From: Desulfobacterales bacterium | Lineage (GTDB): Bacteria; Desulfobacterota; Desulfobacteria; Desulfobacterales; SpSt-501 | Direction of reading: 5' to 3' | NCBI GenBank assembly: GCA_025454275.1 | Contig: JALOOS010000129.1 | Location: 1 to 5,804, forward strand | Length of the DNA stretch: 5,804 bases | Shown: positions 1 through 5,746 of the stretch, piece after piece | Layout: each line of letters starts with the position of its first letter | Position numbering within the stretch: the first letter of the stretch is position 1 | The notes under the pieces: model-generated | Told to the model about the DNA's origin: nothing | The model's input: only the letters and a program-made list of their open reading frames with translations | The model's database searches: none | Made by a program: the position numbers and the translations under genes

Positions 1-236
1 GCGACCCGCCGCATGGGGATGTCGAACCAGTCGCGGCCGAGAGCGGTCTCCTGGAAGTGGACGCTGCGGATAATTTCGGTGCGGGTGATGCCGGCGTGGC
101 CGATGTTGGTTCTGACCCAGGCGGTGCCGGGCATCTGCTCCGGCAGCCTCAGGACGAAGGTGATCACATCGCCGCTGAAGCGGGTCGTGATCTCTCCCGG
201 GGCGGGTTCCTGGATGAGCGCATCGGAATGAATCAT
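1..236 (-). CDS. Truncated N-terminus of a possible glycogen-debranching/glycosidase-type protein
   Basis: The ATG is at 236-234 and the frame stays open for 78 codons to the left edge, so the rest of the gene lies outside the window. An in-frame TAA lies about 60 nt upstream of the ATG with no other ATG between, so the start is constrained, although the Shine-Dalgarno is poor. The visible part looks like a beta-sandwich: an alternating hydrophobic strand (VITFVLRLPE, residues 24-33), then AWVRTNIGHA (39-48) and a tail GRDWFDIPMRRV (67-78). From memory this resembles the N-terminal domain that precedes the catalytic part of some bacterial amylase or glycogen-debranching proteins. That assignment is tentative because no catalytic residues are visible. 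No signal peptide is seen, so the protein is probably cytoplasmic. It is divergent from the DUF2914 gene and shares its upstream region. A coding region on this strand is well supported by composition; the function is not. Confidence 0.6.
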   Translation of the reverse strand, partial: MIHSDALIQEPAPGEITTRFSGDVITFVLRLPEQMPGTAWVRTNIGHAGITRTEIIRSVHFQETALGRDWFDIPMRRV

Positions 237-300
237 GGTCGGTCTCGGCGGCAAAAGGGTCAGCGCGGCGCGGCCCGTCGTACAACCGGGGCGTTCTTAC

Positions 301-363
301 AGGATATCCTAAAATGCTTCCGGAAAAAAGCATTAACACCATCGAATTTTCCTTGCAAAATCG
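301..363. repeat. Cluster of short inverted repeats in the divergent intergenic region
   Basis: Three dyads lie close together. AGGATATCCT is a perfect 10-bp palindrome at 301-310. AATGCTT (313-319) and AAGCATT (328-334) form a 7-bp inverted repeat with an 8-nt loop. ATTTT (346-350) and AAAAT (357-361) form a 5-bp inverted repeat that extends by CG/CG at 343-344 and 362-363 around one bulged base, and it covers the likely -35 box. No T-tract follows in either direction, so operator sites for a divergently acting regulator fit better than a terminator. AT-rich DNA gives short dyads by chance, so individual sites may be meaningless. Confidence 0.35.
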
Positions 364-380
364 CCAAACCACGCTAATCT
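353..380 (+). promoter_or_regulatory. Sigma70-like promoter for the DUF2914-diadenylate cyclase operon
   Basis: TTGCAA at 353-358 and TAATCT at 375-380 are separated by 16 nt. They match the -35 (TTGACA) and -10 (TATAAT) consensus at 4 of 6 positions each. Transcription would start near 387 and give a leader of about 75 nt before the GTG at 462. This is the best match found by eye in the only AT-rich stretch before the operon. The distance and direction suit the operon. No experimental start is known from the sequence. Confidence 0.5.
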
Positions 381-390
381 GAATTCAGAT
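377..390. promoter_or_regulatory. Perfect 14-bp palindrome over the -10/start region (candidate operator)
   Basis: ATCTGAATTCAGAT equals its own reverse complement over all 14 positions. It overlaps the last four bases of the proposed -10 box and the expected transcription start, which is the classic place for a dimeric repressor to block initiation. The regulator cannot be named from the sequence. Confidence 0.4.
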
Positions 391-461
391 GGCCCCCCGG
401 TGAGGATGGAATTTGCGTCCCCGTCCCGACCACCCATTCCGCTTTGTGAAAGGCGTTCGAC

Positions 462-896
462 GTGCATTGCCTCAAGTGGTTAGCCGCTGTTTTAATGACC
501 GCCGGCCTCGCCTGGGCGGCGGCGGGTCACGCCCAGGGCCAGGCGCGGTCGGCACCCCTCAATCCGGATGCCAAGCTGGTGCTCGTCCAGGCGCTCGTCA
601 GTGAGGATATCAAGGAGGGAATCCCCCAGGCGGCCAGCCTCGCCTTTTCGATCTCCGCCGGGAAGGTTTATTGTTACACGCTCTTTGACGGCATCTCGGA
701 TGACACACTGATTTATCACCACTGGATTTTCCGTGACCGGCCCAGCGCCCGCATCCGGCTTACGCTGCGCGCCCCCCGCTGGGCCACCTACAGCAGCATC
801 CAGCTGCGCGAGGCGGACAGGGGGCCCTGGCGCGTCGAGATCGTCGACGCCGGCGGGCGGATCCTGAAAACCCTGCGTTTCAGCGTGACGGACTGA
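462..896 (+). CDS. Secreted DUF2914-domain protein
   Basis: This 144-aa protein has a Sec signal peptide (hydrophobic core about residues 5-21, cleavage probably after GHA or GQA near 24-28) and a single DUF2914 domain (about 38-142). The domain is recognised by its run of motifs: AGKVYCYT (66-73), YHHWIFRD (85-92), RWATYSSIQL (106-115) and GPWRVEIVDAGGRIL (121-135). These correspond to the family's VGKVYCFT, HVWYY, WRTYSSK and GxWRVEV patterns. DUF2914 has no established activity; it is a small beta-rich domain often found exported or after a membrane anchor. The start is GTG at 462: AAGG lies 8 nt upstream, the next in-frame codon set upstream ends in TGA at 447-449, and the next internal ATG (495) would remove half of the signal peptide. 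It is the first gene of an operon, 7 nt before the diadenylate cyclase gene, and should face the same periplasm as that protein's YbbR domains. The family call is firm; the role is unknown. Confidence 0.87.
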   Translation: MHCLKWLAAVLMTAGLAWAAAGHAQGQARSAPLNPDAKLVLVQALVSEDIKEGIPQAASLAFSISAGKVYCYTLFDGISDDTLIYHHWIFRDRPSARIRLTLRAPRWATYSSIQLREADRGPWRVEIVDAGGRILKTLRFSVTD

Positions 897-903
897 CGCC
901 CCG

Positions 904-2343
904 ATGATGGAATCGATCCTCAACTTTTTCGCCAGTTTCCGTTGGCAGGACGTGGTCGACATCGGACTGAACAGCTACATCCTTTTCCGCTTCTACGTGC
1001 TGTTCCGGGGTACCTATGTGTTCCGGGTCCTCATCGGGCTCACGATGCTCTGGTTCTTCCAGCAGATCGCGGTATACATGGGCCTGATCGTCACCAGCTG
1101 GGTGGTTCAGGGCATCGTGGCCGTCGCCGCCCTGATCATCGTGGTCGTCTTCCGCAACGAGATCCGCACCGTTCTGCAGGCCCGCAACTTCAAAACCATT
1201 CTCTGGGGGTTTTCGGTCAAGAAGCAGGCGGCGCCCGTCGATATCCTCGCCAACAGCGTCTTCGAGCTGGCCCGCCGGCGGCACGGGGCGCTGATCGTCA
1301 TCCCGGGGGAGGAGGGCACCGACGAGCACCTTCAGGGCGGCATCGCCTGGAACGGCGACATCTCCAAGGAGATGCTCCTGAGCATTTTCTTCCCGGACAA
1401 TCCGGTCCACGACGGGGCGGCCGTGATCGACGGAGAGCGCATCACGCGGGTGGGGGCCATTCTGCCGCTCTCGCGGCGCGACGACCTGCCCTCGCACCTG
1501 GGGACGCGGCACCGCGCGGCGTTGGGACTCTCCGAGGCGAGCGACGCCATCGTGGTGGTCGTCTCCGAGGAGCGCGGCGAGGTCAGCCTCGCCAAGGGCT
1601 CGCGCCTGCGGCCGATCGCCAACCGCTCCAAGCTGACGCAGAAGCTGGAAGAGCATTTCGGAATCGCCGCTTCCCAGTCACCCCAGGCCACGAAGGAGAA
1701 GGTGGAGATCGCCACGGCGGCCATGGTCTCCCTGCTCTTCATCACGGGCTTCTGGTTCAGCATCTCCCAGGGGCTCGAAACCCTGATCAGCTTCGATGTG
1801 CCGATCGAGTACCAGAACCGCAACCCCAACATGGAGATCGTGCAGGCGTCGGTGAACACGGTGCGCCTGAACCTGAGCGGTTCGGGCACCCTGATCAAAT
1901 CGACGCGGCCGGATCAGGTGCGCGTGCGGCTCGACCTTGCCGGCGCAGCGGCGGGAGCGAACAGCTTTCCCATCACCGGCAGCAATGTCAGCCTGCCCCC
2001 CGGGCTGGTCTTGAAGGATGTCGTCCCCTCGGAGGTCGTGGTCGAGCTTGACCTCACCGTCAGAAAGGATCTTCCGGTCCAGGTGGACTGGGTGGGGCGG
2101 CTGCCCGAGAACCTGCTCCTTGCGGAGGTGGTCATCGAGCCTCAGGTGGTGGGGGTTATCGGCGGAAAGCGCATCCTGGAAAACATCTCCACCCTCTTCA
2201 CGGAGAAGGTGCCGCTCGACCGGCTGCGGGAGGGCAGCGGGAGCCTGGAGGCGGGCCTCACCCTTCAGCCGGCCTCCCTCAAGCTCGCCCCCGGAACGAG
2301 CGAGAAGGTCAGCATCAAGTACCTGACCCGCAAGCGCGAGTAG
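904..2343 (+). CDS. cdaA: Diadenylate cyclase CdaA fused to YbbR (CdaR-like) domains
   Basis: This 479-aa membrane protein should make cyclic di-AMP from two ATP. The N-terminal part follows the CdaA/TIGR00159 plan: about three membrane segments (roughly 20-38, 39-59, 60-83), a connector with FRNEIR (83-88), then a DAC (DisA_N) domain at about 112-250. Both hallmark motifs are intact: D170-G171-A172, and R202-H203-R204 within GTRHRAALGLSEASD. A fourth hydrophobic segment follows (about 270-288), then two YbbR repeats (about 295-386 and 387-475), the first with IEYQN and PPGL-type patterns and ending in the shared LPVQV strand. Ordinary CdaA is about 270 aa and its partner CdaR is separate, so this is a natural fusion of enzyme and regulator. 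Predicted topology is DAC in the cytoplasm and YbbR in the periplasm. The start is ATG 904 (a second ATG at 907 is possible), 7 nt after the DUF2914 stop with no clear Shine-Dalgarno, which suggests translational coupling. No glmM, the usual third partner in Firmicutes, is in the window. Confidence 0.93.
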   Translation: MMESILNFFASFRWQDVVDIGLNSYILFRFYVLFRGTYVFRVLIGLTMLWFFQQIAVYMGLIVTSWVVQGIVAVAALIIVVVFRNEIRTVLQARNFKTILWGFSVKKQAAPVDILANSVFELARRRHGALIVIPGEEGTDEHLQGGIAWNGDISKEMLLSIFFPDNPVHDGAAVIDGERITRVGAILPLSRRDDLPSHLGTRHRAALGLSEASDAIVVVVSEERGEVSLAKGSRLRPIANRSKLTQKLEEHFGIAASQSPQATKEKVEIATAAMVSLLFITGFWFSISQGLETLISFDVPIEYQNRNPNMEIVQASVNTVRLNLSGSGTLIKSTRPDQVRVRLDLAGAAAGANSFPITGSNVSLPPGLVLKDVVPSEVVVELDLTVRKDLPVQVDWVGRLPENLLLAEVVIEPQVVGVIGGKRILENISTLFTEKVPLDRLREGSGSLEAGLTLQPASLKLAPGTSEKVSIKYLTRKRE

Positions 2344-2393
2344 GTCTCATCCTTTCTTCCCGCCAGAGTTTCCGGCGAAACGGCAATATAAAT

Positions 2394-2427
2394 CCCTCCC
2401 CATTCCGGCCACGGGGGCGCTGGAGGG
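2394..2427 (-). terminator. Possible weak terminator in the convergent gap
   Basis: CCCTCC (2394-2399) can pair with GGAGGG (2422-2427) across a 22-nt, GC-rich loop. On the minus strand the stem is followed by ATTTATATT, which is T-rich but not a true U-tract, so termination of the minus-strand operon is the likelier use. A second small hairpin, GTTTC-cggc-GAAAC, lies at 2368-2381 and can be extended by GCC/GGC around a bulge (2362-2384). Neither has the textbook form. The rest of the 100-nt gap between the two stop codons shows nothing else. Confidence 0.3.
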
Positions 2428-2443
2428 ACAACCATCGCCCGGT

Positions 2444-3505
2444 TCAGAAGGTGAACGGGAAGCTCACTTTCACGGGCAGGTTGTCGACCCGGTCGGCGGG
2501 CGGCAGCGGCTCGGCGAGATCGAGGGTCAGCAGAAGCATTAATTCCCGGCCTCCCAGGGCCGGTGTGACGGCAGCCGGGATGCGGGCGGTGATCTCGGGT
2601 TTTTCGCGGACGACGGCGGAGATCCGCCGGCCGTCCTCGAACCGGACGACGGCGGCCTGCCCGGCACGGGCATAGCGCGTGTGCTTGGGGTCCAGGAAGG
2701 CCGAGACGAAGACGGAGGCGCTGTCCCCGAGAACGAGCAAAGGGTCCCCCGGTCCTACCGCCTGCCCGGGCTGGGCGAACACCTCCAGGACGATTCCCGC
2801 CACGGGGCTCGTGTGCGTCAAGCGCTCCTGCTGGGCGCTGACCGCCTCGCGCTCGGCCCGAAGCACGGCGATGCGGGTCTCCTCTTCGCGCTCCGAGGCC
2901 GGGCGCTGCAGCTGCTGGATCTGCCATGCCGCCAGCGCAGCGCGCGCCTGATTCAACCCGATCTCGGCCTGATTCATCTGGGCGTGGGCGAGGTTCAGCT
3001 CCGCCACGGTGGCCGCTCCCCGGTCGAAGAGCAGGCGCACATTCTCCAAGTGGCGGGCCTGGTGGTCGACCACCTTCCGGGCCAGGCGCACATTGGTCTC
3101 AAGCTCAATCCCTCCCGCTGCCCGAACGGGGTCCGCCGGCGCCAGCCGGGCTGCGAGCTCGGCCTGCAGGAGCCGGTCACGCTGCGCCAGGTCCGGACTG
3201 TGCAGCACGGCCAGAAGCTGTCCGGGCGCCACCCGCATCGAGGCGTGGGCCTCCAGCCGCTCGACGGTTCCTGCCATGCGGGCGTTGATAGGCACCCGTT
3301 CCAGGCGGATCAGGCCGACCGCGGAGACAAACAAGACGGTGCTCAACAGCTGCACCAGCAGGTAGAGGAGCGGCAGCGACACGAGCAGCACGATCAGATA
3401 CCAGCGCCAGCGGGCCAGCGCCCGCTTGGCGGGGGCATACGGCACCCGGATCCCCCGTTCGCGATCCGGCGCGCTGCTCTTGGCGGACTGAAAGCGGATT
3501 TTCAT
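2444..3505 (-). CDS. HlyD-family membrane fusion protein (periplasmic adaptor)
   Basis: This 353-aa adaptor should bridge an inner-membrane exporter or synthase to the TolC-like channel encoded just before it. A basic cytoplasmic N-terminus (1-34) leads into one long membrane segment (about 36-63). VPINARMAGTVERLEAH (71-87) with VAPGQLLAVL (92-101) is the first half of the split lipoyl domain. An alpha-helical hairpin rich in Ala, Glu, Gln and Arg spans about 104-230, and the second lipoyl half is SPVAGIVLEVFAQPGQAVGPGDPLLVL (233-259, in pieces). A beta-barrel follows (about 264-330), and NLPVKVSF at the C-terminus matches the usual adaptor ending. The short lead and YLIVLL-type membrane segment recall adaptors of exopolysaccharide synthases such as Alg44, but there is no PilZ domain for c-di-GMP. 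The ATG overlaps the stop of the TolC gene as ATGA (3505-3502), so the two are translationally coupled and probably made in fixed ratio. The family call is firm; the cargo is inferred. Confidence 0.9.
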   Translation of the reverse strand: MKIRFQSAKSSAPDRERGIRVPYAPAKRALARWRWYLIVLLVSLPLLYLLVQLLSTVLFVSAVGLIRLERVPINARMAGTVERLEAHASMRVAPGQLLAVLHSPDLAQRDRLLQAELAARLAPADPVRAAGGIELETNVRLARKVVDHQARHLENVRLLFDRGAATVAELNLAHAQMNQAEIGLNQARAALAAWQIQQLQRPASEREEETRIAVLRAEREAVSAQQERLTHTSPVAGIVLEVFAQPGQAVGPGDPLLVLGDSASVFVSAFLDPKHTRYARAGQAAVVRFEDGRRISAVVREKPEITARIPAAVTPALGGRELMLLLTLDLAEPLPPADRVDNLPVKVSFPFTF

Positions 3506-5730
3506 CGCGACAACGCCTCAAGGTGCGTCCAGGACTGGATCAGGACGCCCGAAAAGTTGTGATTCCCCAGCCGGCGCCGCAGAACGTCGATGCCGGCTTG
3601 AACCGCCTCGGCCCCCCGGTGGGCATAGCTCTCCGCCGGGGAAAGAAAAGGCTCCACACTCAGCGCCGTCGAAAAACGCAGCTCGGGGTGCTGGGTCAGG
3701 ATCGCCTCGGCGCGGCGGGCGGCCTCTTCGGGGTTGGAGAGGTAAATCATCAGGGCGACCTCGGCGACGGGAACCTGGGCGAGAGCGCATCCCAGGCAGA
3801 TCGAGAAGCGGTTGCGGTCGAAATAGCGCGGGTGGATGCTCAGGCCTATCGGCCAGGGGCTGACCCGGGCGGAGGCGTGAAGGGTGTGGAGCAGCTGCGC
3901 CAGGAGGTATTCCTGCGAGTACAGGGTGCCGTCCAGCTGGTCGGGCTCCAGATCCAGATGCAGCCGGTCGAAGTCGAAGCCTTTCAGCTGCTGGATGATC
4001 TCGAGCAGGTCCCGGCGATGGCCCGGCAGGATCCACAGCGGCTCGCCGAGCAGGAGCTCCACAGAGAACCCCTGGCGTTTCGAGGTTTCCAGGAAGGCGT
4101 GAAGCCGGCGGGCGCCGGCAGGCGTCGCAGCTGCCTGGATCTGGCCGCGGTCCAGCGATATCAATACCCGATCGATCCCGAACCGGCGCAGCGCTCCCGC
4201 GGCCGCCGGATCGGGCCGGCCGGCCTCCAGCCAGGCGGCGCTCTCCCATAAATAGACCCCCACCCCGCCTGCAGCGGGCGCCCGCCGGCGTGAAGCCGTT
4301 TGGGCGGCGGCGAAGCTGCTTTTCGGCCAGGTGAGCCAGTCGGGGTTCACCGGGTCGTTCGCGACCACGGAGCCCTCGGATCGGGCCTGCAGCGGCCCGG
4401 TATCGGCACAGCCCTCGGGAGCCAGCTGCAGCAGATTCGCCTGGTTCTGCAGCATTATCAGCTCCGCCTCGATCAGGTCCTGGCTCGTCTGGTGATACTG
4501 GAACCGGCTCTGCTGGAGCCGCTCCAGTGTGTCTCCGGGTAGAAGGCCCGAGCGCAGCTGGTTTTCCCTCAGCGCTTCCAGGGCGGCGATGACGCGCTGG
4601 CGGGCGAAGCGCAGGTTGGCCTCGGCCGCGCGCCGGCGGGCGATCAGCTCGGCGGCGTCGGCCTGAAGCTCCTCAGCACGCAGATTGAGCTCCATCTGGT
4701 CTTTTTTCAGGCCGGCATGGGCTGCGCGCCGGCGGGCCTCGTCGGCTTGGCGGATCCCCAAGGGCAGGTCCATGTTGAATGCCACCCCGATGCCGTAGCC
4801 GGGGTTGTCATTCGCATATTCCGCGGAGGCGGAGCCTGCCACCTCCACATTGGCGTTCAGATCGCTCCGCCGCTCCAGTTTGAGTTGACCCATCTGCTCT
4901 TCCACAAGCCCGCGGCGCAGCGCAAGCTCCGGATGCTCGTCCAGCACCCGGGCGGTGAGCTGCGCCTCATCGGTGCAGGGATCGGGCAGGCGCGGGGGCA
5001 CAGGGTCGAAGGGGGCGAGAGCGGCGCCGGTCAGCCGGCCCATCGCGCCCAGGGTCCGCTTTTGCACCGCCTGGGCGTCGGCGATCTGCCGCACGGCTAG
5101 ATCCAGACCCGTGATGAACTCCAGCCGGTCGGCTTCCAGCAGGAACCCCTTGGCCGTTCGCTCCGACAGGATGGCCTCCAGCGCGTCGCGCTCCTTCAAA
5201 AACGCCCGGCTCACCTCAATTCGGCGCCCGGCGGCCCAGTAGGCGATGTAGTTGGCCCGGAGGGCGTTCAGGCTCAGCCGCCGCGCCAGCTCAAGTTTGT
5301 GGCGGTTTTCCCAGGTGCGGGCCTCGGCGCTTAGAATTCTGAGCTGTTCCTTCTGTCGGCTGCCCAGGAGGGGATAACGCAGCCCGGCCCTCAGCGCCGC
5401 CTGGGTGTAGTCCCGGGTGCGGTCGTCATCCACCGACTCCTGGTAGCGGCCCACCCCCACCCCGCCGAAGGCCCGCCAGCCCGCAGCCGCCTGCTCGGCC
5501 TCGAAAAGGAAGAGGCTGCGTTCCATCTCGGCTGCGGCCGCCAGCACCTGGGAGCCGTCGTCGAGCTTGGATTCCATCTCGGCCAGCGTGGTCGCGGGCG
5601 GCGCGGACGCATCGGGACCGGATCCGACCGCCAGCACCAATACCAGCACCAGGCCGGCCCGGAACACCTCGGACCCTACCTGCCGGAGGGCCCGGGAGAT
5701 ACGTTCGGGGGGGGGGATCATCATCGGCAT
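3502..5730 (-). CDS. TolC-family outer-membrane protein with C-terminal GH18-like TIM-barrel domain
   Basis: This 742-aa protein joins an export channel to a carbohydrate-active-looking domain. It begins with a long n-region and Sec signal (hydrophobic about 25-36, cleavage likely after ASA near 43; no lipobox Cys). Two TolC repeats follow (about 50-250 and 253-435), with long Ala/Arg/Glu/Gln helices, a HPELALRRGLVEEQ helix start near 266 and a strand GIGVAFNMDLPLG near 312-325. A linker (about 441-488) leads to a region of alternating strands and helices (489-742). Its strand 4 reads D588-R-L-H591-L-D593-L-E595-P, matching the GH18 DxxDxDxE signature except for His at the second Asp; M661-x-Y663 and W734 sit where GH18 has MxY and the strand-8 Trp. 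Typical TolC proteins have about 420-500 residues, so the extra 250 are unusual. The TolC C-terminus is periplasmic, so the extra domain should hang at the tunnel entrance. ATG 5730 is preferred over the in-frame TTG at 5775, which lies inside the previous gene. The channel call is firm; hydrolase activity is unproven. Confidence 0.87.
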   Translation of the reverse strand: MPMMIPPPERISRALRQVGSEVFRAGLVLVLVLAVGSGPDASAPPATTLAEMESKLDDGSQVLAAAAEMERSLFLFEAEQAAAGWRAFGGVGVGRYQESVDDDRTRDYTQAALRAGLRYPLLGSRQKEQLRILSAEARTWENRHKLELARRLSLNALRANYIAYWAAGRRIEVSRAFLKERDALEAILSERTAKGFLLEADRLEFITGLDLAVRQIADAQAVQKRTLGAMGRLTGAALAPFDPVPPRLPDPCTDEAQLTARVLDEHPELALRRGLVEEQMGQLKLERRSDLNANVEVAGSASAEYANDNPGYGIGVAFNMDLPLGIRQADEARRRAAHAGLKKDQMELNLRAEELQADAAELIARRRAAEANLRFARQRVIAALEALRENQLRSGLLPGDTLERLQQSRFQYHQTSQDLIEAELIMLQNQANLLQLAPEGCADTGPLQARSEGSVVANDPVNPDWLTWPKSSFAAAQTASRRRAPAAGGVGVYLWESAAWLEAGRPDPAAAGALRRFGIDRVLISLDRGQIQAAATPAGARRLHAFLETSKRQGFSVELLLGEPLWILPGHRRDLLEIIQQLKGFDFDRLHLDLEPDQLDGTLYSQEYLLAQLLHTLHASARVSPWPIGLSIHPRYFDRNRFSICLGCALAQVPVAEVALMIYLSNPEEAARRAEAILTQHPELRFSTALSVEPFLSPAESYAHRGAEAVQAGIDVLRRRLGNHNFSGVLIQSWTHLEALSR
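5707..5716. repeat. Ten-base homopolymer (C10 on the coding strand) in the TolC gene
   Basis: Ten consecutive G on the plus strand read as the last base of an Ile codon plus three CCC proline codons, codons 5-8 of the TolC-family gene counted from ATG 5730. Losing one C brings an in-frame TAG about a dozen codons later, so length changes would switch the gene off. Tracts of this kind mediate phase variation in some surface-exposed systems. Confidence 0.9.
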
Positions 5731-5739
5731 CGTTTCAGA

Positions 5740-5746
5740 CTCTTTC
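5740..5746 (-). promoter_or_regulatory. Ribosome binding site deciding the TolC-gene start
   Basis: GAAAGAG on the minus strand ends 9 nt before the ATG at 5730-5728. It overlaps the TGA (5747-5745) of the preceding reading frame, as expected for coupled genes. No comparable site precedes the TTG at 5775. Two further in-frame ATG codons (5724 and 5721) follow closely and cannot be excluded. Confidence 0.5.

Noticed and set aside
353..372. Sigma54-like GG...GC pattern on the minus strand (TTGGCGATTTTGCA)
   Set aside because: The GG and GC elements are about 7 nt apart instead of the required 10.
57..377. 106-codon plus-strand frame at the left edge
   Set aside because: It overlaps the better minus-strand frame and crosses the AT-rich promoter region, with a change in composition partway. 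No plausible domain.
406..483. 25-codon ORF in the leader (ATG 406, TAG 481-483) overlapping the DUF2914 start
   Set aside because: GTGAGG sits directly against the ATG, too close for ribosome binding, and the peptide has no attenuation-type codon run. A regulatory upstream ORF cannot be ruled out.
880..1656. 258-codon minus-strand open frame antisense to the cyclase gene
   Set aside because: Its protein is rich in Asp, Gly, His, Arg and Pro with no recognisable fold, and it mirrors a strongly supported gene. GC-rich third positions create such shadow frames.
942..2051. 369-codon plus-strand frame inside the cyclase gene
   Set aside because: The translation is low-complexity Arg/Gly/His/Pro, typical of an out-of-frame reading of a GC-rich gene.
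2681..3562. 293-codon plus-strand frame opposite the adaptor gene
   Set aside because: It is antisense to the HlyD-family gene, has no domain pattern and contains the skewed composition of shadow frames.
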